Assembly: GCA_947373615.1 (NCBI GenBank) | Contig: CANBYN010000024.1 | Coordinates: 1-13,466 of the forward strand | Length of the DNA stretch: 13,466 bases | Source of the DNA: Burkholderiaceae bacterium | GTDB lineage: Bacteria; Pseudomonadota; Gammaproteobacteria; Burkholderiales; Burkholderiaceae | Reading direction: 5' to 3' | Part shown: piece by piece, positions 6,786-13,466 of the stretch | Position numbering within the stretch: the first letter of the stretch is position 1 | How the letters are laid out: every line of letters begins with the position of its first letter | Program-made: the position numbers and the translations under genes | The notes under the pieces: generated by a model | The model's database searches: none | What the model was told of the DNA's origin: nothing | What the model saw: the letters and a program-made list of their open reading frames with translations, nothing else

Positions 6786-7844
6786 TTACTCCCATGAGGC
6801 TCTTGGATAAAAGAAGACACCATGAGGAGACTTTCCGACTGGAATCACTTCAACTAATTTCATCGATGGAATATCAATGATGCCCACCTTTTTAGCAAAG
6901 CGGAATGTTACCCACATGGTTTTGCCATCAGGCGTGATTTCCATATCATCAGGGCCAGAAGGAAGGCTAGTGATATCGCCAACCTTCTCTAAGGTTTGCA
7001 TATCAATCAAGCTAATGGAAGAAGCAATGCGGTTGCTTACAAAGACATGCCGCTTGTCACCCAAGGGACGGAAGTTATGAGCTCCTTTGCCCGTGTAAAT
7101 ACGCTTTACCTCTTTGCGATTTTTCCAATCGATAACCTGCACATTGTCTTCGCCGGTAATACCGAGTAAGAGATATTGATCTCCAGGAGTCATCCACACA
7201 CCAGCAGGCACTTTCGCTGTAGGCATAATCCAAAGTACTGTTTGGGTTTCTAAATCAACTGCAGCAAGCTGACTTGAATCTTGCAAAGTGATAAAAGCAA
7301 TTTTGCTGTCTGATGTGAAGGCAATATGACTTGGCGTCTTGCCTAATTTAATGGTCTTAGCCAATTGCAGATCAGTACCATTGGCTGCATAAATATCAAC
7401 CCGATCCAAGCGATTGCCGTTTACCACGAACCATTTACGATTTGGAGAATAGCCAATTTGATATGGATCGATGATGTTGGGTAAGTGCCCCGTTATCTCA
7501 CCAGTAATGGGATCCATCAAAACAACATTATTGCCAGCTGCATTTGCAACCAATAGGGTTTTCTGATCTGGAGTCATCATCAAGTGATGCGGCTCTTTGC
7601 CCACAGGAAAAGTCTTAACGACTTTATGGGTTGTCATATCAATCAAACTTACAGAAGCTTCACCAGAATTGAGGATCACCGCTAATTTAGGCTGAGTGTT
7701 TGCTGAACCCGCAGACTGAGAAACCCCTAAAGGAGAGCCTGAATTCGAGGTGGTTTGTGCCAGCAGGAAAGTGCTTGGGAGGGCGCTGAGTAAAGCTGAA
7801 ACCGCAATAATGAGAATGGTTCTAGATATTGTGAATTTGTACAT
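6786..7844 (-). CDS. Exported YncE/YVTN-type seven-bladed beta-propeller protein
   Basis: From the ATG at 7844 the product is 352 residues. It starts with a signal peptide (MYKFTISR basic start, hydrophobic core about 9-28, probable cleavage after LLA at residue 29), then a Ser/Thr/Asn-rich linker (about 31-50). About seven repeats of roughly 40 residues follow, each with a version of SLIDMTTHKVVKTFPVGKEPH and MTPDQKTLLVAN. This is the YVTN/YncE (cytochrome d1-like) propeller pattern. Such proteins are periplasmic scaffolds or binding proteins; no heme-ligand motif or catalytic residue is evident. The reading frame stays open upstream to a TTG at 7931 inside hrpA, but those residues do not look like a signal peptide. 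The ATG has only AGGT directly before it, so initiation is unusual (see findings). An AGGGG precedes a TTG at 7874, an alternative start. The gene heads the envelope cassette. Confidence 0.82.
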   Translation of the reverse strand: MYKFTISRTILIIAVSALLSALPSTFLLAQTTSNSGSPLGVSQSAGSANTQPKLAVILNSGEASVSLIDMTTHKVVKTFPVGKEPHHLMMTPDQKTLLVANAAGNNVVLMDPITGEITGHLPNIIDPYQIGYSPNRKWFVVNGNRLDRVDIYAANGTDLQLAKTIKLGKTPSHIAFTSDSKIAFITLQDSSQLAAVDLETQTVLWIMPTAKVPAGVWMTPGDQYLLLGITGEDNVQVIDWKNRKEVKRIYTGKGAHNFRPLGDKRHVFVSNRIASSISLIDMQTLEKVGDITSLPSGPDDMEITPDGKTMWVTFRFAKKVGIIDIPSMKLVEVIPVGKSPHGVFFYPRASWE

Positions 7845-7902
7845 ACCTATATTGTAAGCAAAGCAGAGAATCAAAAGACCCCTAAATATTGGAGGATTTG
7901 AC

Positions 7903-10900
7903 CTATCGCAAGCTAGCCAAAACTTTTTCAAGGCGTTTTAAAGATACTGGTGTTGGGGTTTTCAGCTCTTGAGCATACAAGGCCACTCTCAACTCTTCCA
8001 ATTGCCAGCGAAAATCAACTAAAGCCTGATCTTCAGTCATAGCGTAAGCCGCTACACCTTTACTACCCTGCATCAGCTTTTGCCATGGCCTTGCCACAGA
8101 CTCCCAGTCTTTTTGACATTGCGCATCCCTTGATGAATTGGTTCGCATCTTATCAATTCGCATTGCAATTGCTTTGAGATATCGTGGCAAATGGACCAAT
8201 TGCGCATAAGGTATATCCGCGACAAATTTAGGGAAAATGAGTCCTTGTATTTGGAATTGAATATCTGCATACGCAGTTGGTGAAGCGGCTTTGGCTTGGG
8301 CCATCTTCTTTTGCAGATCAGCATAAGCCTGCAAGGCAGACAAAGCATGGCGAGCAATTTCCTGTGCAATGAGCGCTAACCTTGGTTTACCCGCTTGCAT
8401 TCTTTCAGAAAATTGCTCTGCGTTATTAGGTAAAGGCTCACCCATAAATGCACGTTCAATCGAGAGATTAATAATCTGCTCAATTAAGTCTTCCACCGAA
8501 CCTACATTAATAAACAGCAAGCCAAGCTCACGAACGCCTGGTAATTGCTTTTGCAAGGCCTTCAGCGTATCTTTATTGCCCAAGGAAAATAATCGTCGCA
8601 ATCCTTGCGAATGTTGCTTACGAGCTTCATGTAAATCATCGAAGACTTCAAGATCACAAAAATCCCCGCGATCAATTAATGCTGGATATCCAAACAGAGT
8701 CTTATTTCCCTTCTGGATCTCTAGCGTCTCAGGCAACTCACCAAACTCCCAGGTGCTATAACCACCCAGCTTTACCTGTCTGGCTTGATCCAGTTTATTA
8801 GGCATTGTATTTTCTGGGACGATTGGCTCAATACCCAACTCTGTCTGAGCCACCTCCTGAGCAACCGCCTGAAAGGCATTACGCGCAGTTTGTCCATATT
8901 CCGAACGCAAGCGTGCTAAATTGCGCTCTACCTCTAATTGACGACCATGCTCATTAATCAAGCGAAAGTTCATCGATGAGTGAAGCGGCAATGCTTCAGG
9001 TCTAAAGTCGGTTCGCTTAATTTCTAGTCCGCGTTCTTTGCGAATGTCATCAATCAGATTATCGAGAAATTCGCCCACTCCAAACTGATTAGACTCAAGC
9101 TTTCTCTCTAAATACGATTTAGCGTATTCAGGCAAAGGTACACAATGCCGTCTGAGCTTTTGTGGCAACGTCTTAAGAAGTAAAAGAATTTTTTCTTCAC
9201 ACATCCCCGGCACCAACCATTCACAACGGCGACCATCCACTTGATTGAGTTGTGCCAACGGCACCACCAAGGTCACACCATCTTTGGGGCTACCTGGCTC
9301 GAAGTGATAGGTCAAGTTAAGTTCAGCACCACCCACTTTCATTACCTTAGGGTAACGGTCGACCGTAATGCCTGCTGCTTCATGACGCATGAGGTCGACC
9401 TTTTCAAGGCGAAGTTGTGTATCAAGGTCAGGAGACTTTTTAAGGTAAATCTTGAGATCTTCTCGACTGCAAATCCCATTTGGAATGTGTGATTCATAAA
9501 AAGCTAAGAGCAAATCGTCATCGACCAAGACATCCGGCCTGCGCGAACGATGCTCAAGGGCTTCAATTTCTTTGATAAGGCGGCGGTTATGCCAAAAGAA
9601 ATCAAACAATTTGGGATATTTTTTCCTCGCATCAGCCTCGGTTTCCCGTTGCAATGCTGGCGTATCCATGCGCCCAAACATTTCTTCCTGAACTAATGCT
9701 TGGCGAATAAATAACTCGCGCGTTTCATCAAAGTTATGGGGTTCAAAACGTACGCGGCGACCATGGTAAATTGGCAAGCCGTAAAGAGTGCCGCGCTCAA
9801 ATGCCATAACCTCACCCTGGCGGCTATCCCAAAATGGATCACTTAAAGACTTAATGAGTCGATGGGCAGCAACCCGCTCAACCCATTGCGGTTCGATCTT
9901 GGCAATCGTGCGCGCATACATACGATTGGTCTCTTGTAGCTCTCCCGCCAAAATCCAAGCGCCCGCCTTTTTTCCAATAGTTGATCCTGGCCAGATAAAT
10001 GGACGAATACCACGTGCGCCGACATAGCCACCCATCTTGCTATTGCGATCTTGGGATTTTTCGTCTTCCTCTTTTTTGGCAACATAACCGAGCAGGCCAG
10101 TTAGAAGCGAGAGATGAACTTGCTCGTAAGTTGCAGGAAGTTCATTTTCCCTCCAACCTTTTTCACCAAGCATCGTATGCAACTGACCGTGAACATCACG
10201 CCACTCTCGCAGACGGCGAGGTGACAAGAATTTAGTTTTGCATAAGTTTTCTAACTGTCGATTGCTATGTTTATGTTGCAAGGCATCTTGATACCAGTTC
10301 CATAGCCTTACAAAACTCAGAAACTCAGAACGGTCATCAGCAAACTGCAGGTGGGCTTGATCGGCAGCGGCCGCCTGATCCATTGGCCTATCACGGGGAT
10401 CTTGCGTTGCCAATGCCGAGGCAATGATCGTGACTTCCTTTAAGGCATTCTGTTCTTTGGCAGCCAACAACATTCTGCCAATACGCGGATCTAAAGGCAG
10501 ATCAGCCAGTTGCTTACCTATGAACGTTAACTTAAAACTATTGTTTAGATCCTTACTATCACCCGATTGAGCATCATCAAATTCAATGGCGCCTAATTCA
10601 TCAAGAAGCTGAACCCCATCTGCAATGGCTCGACCCAAAGGTTTATCTATAAATGGGAAATTCTGAATCTTGGGTAAACGCAAAGAACTCATGCGAAGTA
10701 GAACTGCTGCTAAAGAACTGCGCAAAATTTCCGGATCGGAAAATTTGGGTCGTCCTTGATAGTCTTGATCGCTATATAAGCGAACACAGATACCATCCGA
10801 TACGCGACCGCAGCGCCCCGCCCTTTGGTTTGCAGCCGCTTGGGAGATAGGCTCAATTTGTAATTGCTCTACCTTATTACGGTAGGAGTAGCGCTTAACC

Positions 10901-11907
10901 CTTGCTAGGCCACTATCAATAACATAGCGAATATTAGGAACTGTTAATGAGGTCTCAGCAACGTTGGTTGTCAGGATGATGCGTCGGCCATTGCCAGGAC
11001 TAAAGACTCTCTCTTGCTCGGCAACCGACTGACGAGCAAATAAACTCAAAATCTCCGGGTGAAAACGTTGCTGCAGCACATGGTCTTTGCGCAATGTTTC
11101 TGCGCAATCTCGTATCTCTCGCTCTCCAGGGAGAAATACCAACACATCTCCAGCACCTGCAGCGCCTTCGCGCCACAAACTGGCAATCTCTTCAGTTACT
11201 GCATCTGGAATTTCTTTGGCAGTTTTAGATTCTTTTTTGCCATCAGGCTTAGCGTCAGGCTCAAGCGGAGAATAGCGTTGCTCCACAGGAAATAATCGAC
11301 CGCTTACTTCAATAACTGGGGCTACCTTGCCATTAAGAGTGAAGTGCTCAGAAAACCGTTGAGCATCTATAGTGGCAGAGGTGATGATGAGTTTGAGATC
11401 TTGTCGTTTGGGTAGCAACTGTCGTAAGTAACCCAATAAGAAATCAATATTGAGACTGCGCTCATGAGCCTCATCGATGATCAGGGTATCGTAAGCACGT
11501 AACTGAGGGTCGCGCTGAGTCTCCGCCAGCAAGATGCCGTCCGTCATCAACTTAATAGAAGCAGATTGACTGGTCTTGTCTGCAAAACGAACTTGATAGC
11601 CAACATCTTGACCAATTGGTGAGCCTAACTCTTGGGCAATTCTCTTCGCTGTTGCAGTGGCTGCGATGCGCCGAGGTTGAGTATGCCCAATCAACTTACC
11701 GCCATTGATCGTCCCTCGGCCGAGATCTAAACAGATTTTCGGCAATTGAGTCGTTTTACCTGATCCTGTTTCGCCACAAACAATGATCACCTGGTGCCTC
11801 TGCAAGGCCTCCTTGATCAGCTGACGCTGACCAGAGACTGGCAATTCCTCTGGAAAGCGAATTTCTAGCTTGCGTGAGGTGTTGGAAGCAAGCACAGGCT
11901 TGGTCAT
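7903..11907 (-). CDS. hrpA: ATP-dependent RNA helicase HrpA (DEAH box)
   Basis: A very large DEAH-box helicase matching HrpA over its whole length (1334 residues from this ATG; the E. coli protein is 1300). Counting from the GTG at 11943 (subtract 12 for the ATG used here), visible motifs are Walker A GETGSGKTT (57-65), TQPRR (88-92), DEAH (157-160), SAT (189-191), NVAETSLTVP (327-336) and QRAGRCGR (373-380). Helicase-associated and OB-like domains follow, then the long HrpA-specific C-terminal region (for example WSFGELPE-like WEFGELPE and RWQLEELRVALYAQEL). HrpA acts on RNA in the cytoplasm; E. coli HrpA has been linked to fimbrial mRNA processing and rescue of stalled ribosomes. The N-terminus is shorter than in E. 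coli. An upstream GTG at 11943 is in frame, but it lies directly against AGG and overlaps the argA promoter, so the ATG is preferred with moderate certainty. Confidence 0.95.
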   Translation of the reverse strand: MTKPVLASNTSRKLEIRFPEELPVSGQRQLIKEALQRHQVIIVCGETGSGKTTQLPKICLDLGRGTINGGKLIGHTQPRRIAATATAKRIAQELGSPIGQDVGYQVRFADKTSQSASIKLMTDGILLAETQRDPQLRAYDTLIIDEAHERSLNIDFLLGYLRQLLPKRQDLKLIITSATIDAQRFSEHFTLNGKVAPVIEVSGRLFPVEQRYSPLEPDAKPDGKKESKTAKEIPDAVTEEIASLWREGAAGAGDVLVFLPGEREIRDCAETLRKDHVLQQRFHPEILSLFARQSVAEQERVFSPGNGRRIILTTNVAETSLTVPNIRYVIDSGLARVKRYSYRNKVEQLQIEPISQAAANQRAGRCGRVSDGICVRLYSDQDYQGRPKFSDPEILRSSLAAVLLRMSSLRLPKIQNFPFIDKPLGRAIADGVQLLDELGAIEFDDAQSGDSKDLNNSFKLTFIGKQLADLPLDPRIGRMLLAAKEQNALKEVTIIASALATQDPRDRPMDQAAAADQAHLQFADDRSEFLSFVRLWNWYQDALQHKHSNRQLENLCKTKFLSPRRLREWRDVHGQLHTMLGEKGWRENELPATYEQVHLSLLTGLLGYVAKKEEDEKSQDRNSKMGGYVGARGIRPFIWPGSTIGKKAGAWILAGELQETNRMYARTIAKIEPQWVERVAAHRLIKSLSDPFWDSRQGEVMAFERGTLYGLPIYHGRRVRFEPHNFDETRELFIRQALVQEEMFGRMDTPALQRETEADARKKYPKLFDFFWHNRRLIKEIEALEHRSRRPDVLVDDDLLLAFYESHIPNGICSREDLKIYLKKSPDLDTQLRLEKVDLMRHEAAGITVDRYPKVMKVGGAELNLTYHFEPGSPKDGVTLVVPLAQLNQVDGRRCEWLVPGMCEEKILLLLKTLPQKLRRHCVPLPEYAKSYLERKLESNQFGVGEFLDNLIDDIRKERGLEIKRTDFRPEALPLHSSMNFRLINEHGRQLEVERNLARLRSEYGQTARNAFQAVAQEVAQTELGIEPIVPENTMPNKLDQARQVKLGGYSTWEFGELPETLEIQKGNKTLFGYPALIDRGDFCDLEVFDDLHEARKQHSQGLRRLFSLGNKDTLKALQKQLPGVRELGLLFINVGSVEDLIEQIINLSIERAFMGEPLPNNAEQFSERMQAGKPRLALIAQEIARHALSALQAYADLQKKMAQAKAASPTAYADIQFQIQGLIFPKFVADIPYAQLVHLPRYLKAIAMRIDKMRTNSSRDAQCQKDWESVARPWQKLMQGSKGVAAYAMTEDQALVDFRWQLEELRVALYAQELKTPTPVSLKRLEKVLASLR

Positions 11908-11922
11908 TGCTTTGGGTTTTTG

Positions 11923-11951
11923 TTGGTTTATGGGCTCTTGCACCCTATAAT
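11923..11951 (+). promoter_or_regulatory. Sigma-70 promoter of argA
   Basis: A perfect TATAAT (11946-11951) is preceded at a 17-base spacer by TTGGTT (11923-11928), which keeps the TTG of the -35 consensus. Transcription would start around 11957-11960, at or within a few bases of the argA ATG (11961). The box lies between the hrpA and argA starts and overlaps the upstream hrpA GTG candidate. Confidence 0.65.
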
Positions 11952-11960
11952 TTTCTCACT

Positions 11961-13325
11961 ATGCCAACAAATGCACCGAACTTGACCCCAAACTCCGAAG
12001 AATCTACCTCTAACTTCCCTTTCGTAGGATGGTTGCGCGACGTTGCACCTTATATTCATAGCTTTCGCGAAAAGACCTTTGTCATCGCCTTTGCCGGTGA
12101 GCTCGTTCAAGAAATTGGCCTTGAGAATCTGATTGAAGATATCGCGATGTTGCATGCTATGGGCATGAGGATCGTCTTGGTTCACGGCATCCGCCCACAA
12201 ATTGAAGAGCAGCTCACGCTGCGCAAAATTAAGAGCAAGTTTGGAAAGAGTGCCTTGCACAGCTTCAGGATTACTGATGCTGCCGCCCTAGAGTGCGTTA
12301 AAGAAGCGGCCGGTGAGCTACGCCTTGATATCGAAGCGGCTTTTAGCCGGGGCTTGCCTAATACTCCAATGGCAGGATCGCGCATATCAGTTATTTCAGG
12401 AAACTTTATTACTGCAATGCCTGTGGGCGTGGTCGAAGGAATTGACTACATTCACACTGGCCTTGTGCGTAAAGTGGATTCCACCTCCATTAAATTATCC
12501 TTAGATAGCAACAAGATCGTGCTTCTCTCACCTTTGGGTTTTTCGCCAACTGGACAAGCGTTCAATTTAGCTTATGAAGATGTTGCCGCATCTACTGCTG
12601 CCGCCCTCAAAGCAGATAAGCTGATTTTCTTAAGTCCCTACGATGGACTAAAAGATTCTGAAGGCGATTTCATTACCGAGCTCTCTTTGCCGCAACTACT
12701 AGACTATGTAACGCAAAATAATGAGATCGATTTAGGCATGAGGAGTCTACTCAATATTGCTAGCAAAGCTATTCGGGCTGGCGTTAGCCGAGTACATTTT
12801 CTACCATGCAATCAGGACGGGGCTCTCTTGGAGGAGCTCTTTACCCATGATGGTATTGGCATGATGCTAGCCTCATCCGACATCGAGAATTTGCGTGAGG
12901 CCAATCAAGATGATGTTGGTGGCATTTTGCAGCTGACCATGCCATTGGAAGAAGAAGGGATCTTAGCAGCTCGAGGACAAGATGTGATAGAGCGCGATAT
13001 CCATCGCTTCTCTGTAATTGAACATGACCGCGTTCTCTTTGGCTGTGCAGCCCTCTTCCCTTTCCCCAATGGTGTGGGTGAATTAGCCTGCCTAGCTGTT
13101 GATCCTGATGTTCAAGGCTCTGGTGATGGCGAGCGCCTTCTCAAGCGTATTGAAATGCGCGCCAAACAAGAAGGCATCAAAAAATTATTTGTGCTCACTA
13201 CGAGAACAGAGCATTGGTTCTTAAAACGCGGCTTTAAACGGGCATCAGTAGATGACCTGCCTGAAGAAAGAAAACAAATTTATAACTGGGATCGCAAGTC
13301 CATGGTTTTAACTAAAGATTTATAA
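11961..13325 (+). CDS. argA: Amino-acid N-acetyltransferase (N-acetylglutamate synthase)
   Basis: This enzyme acetylates glutamate with acetyl-CoA, the first step of arginine synthesis, in the cytoplasm. From this ATG it has 454 residues. A short variable N-terminus (1-25) is followed by an amino-acid-kinase-like domain (about 28-295) with FREKTFVIAFAGELV, VHGIRPQIE and VISGNFITAMPVGV. A GNAT acetyltransferase domain (about 310-454) carries the acetyl-CoA loop ACLAVDPDVQGSGDGERLL and the HWFLKRGF segment. Order and length match the classical fused ArgA, whose kinase-like domain normally binds arginine for feedback inhibition. The frame is open further upstream to 11874, but those codons lie opposite hrpA and past the promoter, and the extra residues do not resemble ArgA. 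No Shine-Dalgarno sequence precedes the ATG. yggX follows after 14 bases. Confidence 0.95.
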   Translation: MPTNAPNLTPNSEESTSNFPFVGWLRDVAPYIHSFREKTFVIAFAGELVQEIGLENLIEDIAMLHAMGMRIVLVHGIRPQIEEQLTLRKIKSKFGKSALHSFRITDAAALECVKEAAGELRLDIEAAFSRGLPNTPMAGSRISVISGNFITAMPVGVVEGIDYIHTGLVRKVDSTSIKLSLDSNKIVLLSPLGFSPTGQAFNLAYEDVAASTAAALKADKLIFLSPYDGLKDSEGDFITELSLPQLLDYVTQNNEIDLGMRSLLNIASKAIRAGVSRVHFLPCNQDGALLEELFTHDGIGMMLASSDIENLREANQDDVGGILQLTMPLEEEGILAARGQDVIERDIHRFSVIEHDRVLFGCAALFPFPNGVGELACLAVDPDVQGSGDGERLLKRIEMRAKQEGIKKLFVLTTRTEHWFLKRGFKRASVDDLPEERKQIYNWDRKSMVLTKDL

Positions 13326-13339
13326 GAAAGGCATTACAG

Positions 13340-13466
13340 ATGGCACGCATGGTTCAATGCATCAAACTCAACAAAGAGGCTGAAGGAATGGATTTTGCTC
13401 CCCTCCCAGGCGAGCTCGGCAAAAAGATTTGGAATCAGGTATCTAAAGAAGCTTGGGCTGCCTGGT
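13340..13466 (+). CDS. yggX: YggX-type Fe(2+)-trafficking protein, 3' part cut off by window edge
   Basis: The first 42 codons are in the window. The sequence VQCIKLNKEAEGMDF followed by LPGELGKKIWN and SKEAWAAW is the characteristic start of the small YggX family, including the conserved Cys7 near the N-terminus. Family members are cytoplasmic proteins of about 90 residues, linked to iron handling and protection of Fe-S clusters from oxidative damage. The ATG lies 14 bases after the argA stop with an AAAGG about nine bases upstream, so it is probably co-transcribed with argA. Confidence 0.92.
   Translation, partial: MARMVQCIKLNKEAEGMDFAPLPGELGKKIWNQVSKEAWAAW

Noticed and set aside
7845..7931. 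N-terminal extension of the propeller reading frame to a TTG inside the hrpA C-terminus.
   Set aside because: The added residues precede a good signal peptide, contain no family-like sequence, and the TTG has no ribosome-binding site. It is open frame overlap only; the TTG at 7874 is kept as a minor alternative.
8369..8761. Plus-strand open frame of 130 codons opposite hrpA, along with other shorter antisense frames across the window.
   Set aside because: It lies wholly within the hrpA coding sequence, has no ribosome-binding site or recognisable domain, and its amino-acid make-up is typical of an antisense shadow.
11908..11943. GTG start for hrpA at 11943.
   Set aside because: AGG touches the GTG with no spacing, the 12 added residues are not helicase-like and they would overlap the argA promoter. 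The ATG at 11907 also lacks a good ribosome-binding site, so this is a preference, not proof.
11874..11960. Upstream extension of the argA reading frame to an ATG at 11874.
   Set aside because: The 29 extra codons lie opposite the hrpA N-terminus and upstream of the TATAAT box, and their Trp-rich sequence does not resemble any ArgA start.

Overview
The window looks like core chromosome of a low-GC betaproteobacterium of the family Burkholderiaceae. Polynucleobacter is the best guess, based on the moderately AT-rich coding sequence, the divergent hrpA/argA pair with yggX after argA, and the glnA-ntrB-ntrC block. This placement is from protein resemblance recalled by eye, not from a search. I see no mobile element, tRNA, rRNA, CRISPR array or prophage gene. 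Genes are very tightly packed, and the only gene-free stretch over 100 bases is the glnA control region (3036-3240).

Layout. Bases 1-7844 or so, and hrpA up to about 11907, are read on the minus strand; only argA and yggX at the right end are on the plus strand. In reading order on the minus strand: hrpA (large DEAH RNA helicase); a secreted seven-bladed beta-propeller protein; a secreted NodB-type polysaccharide deacetylase; a membrane fatty acid hydroxylase/sterol desaturase family protein; an EI24-family membrane protein; a molybdopterin-binding (CinA/MoaB-like) protein; then glnA, ntrB and the first third of ntrC, which runs off the left edge. On the plus strand argA starts close to the hrpA start and is followed 14 bases later by yggX, which runs off the right edge.

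Nitrogen block. glnA (glutamine synthetase), ntrB (sensor kinase) and ntrC (sigma-54 response regulator) are adjacent, with only 14 bases between glnA and ntrB and an ATGA overlap between ntrB and ntrC. Upstream of glnA are a correctly spaced sigma-54 -24/-12 promoter, two NtrC-type palindromes and a TATAAT box between them. This resembles the enterobacterial glnAp1/glnAp2 arrangement: NtrC-phosphate would activate the sigma-54 promoter and occlude the upstream one, so the operon would feed back on itself.

Middle cassette. The propeller, deacetylase, hydroxylase, EI24 and molybdopterin-binding genes have gaps of 13, 3 and 30 bases and then an 8-base overlap, so they probably share a transcript. 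The first two products are exported and the next two are membrane proteins, suggesting a cell-envelope role, but no substrate can be read from the sequence. The deacetylase has Thr in place of the second Asp of the TFDDG motif, the most notable protein-level oddity here.

Right end. argA has a perfect TATAAT box ending only 9 bases before its ATG and no visible Shine-Dalgarno sequence, so its mRNA may be leaderless or nearly so. I did not find a clearly new biological system; the best leads are the envelope cassette, the altered deacetylase motif, the glnA control region and the compact argA/hrpA junction.
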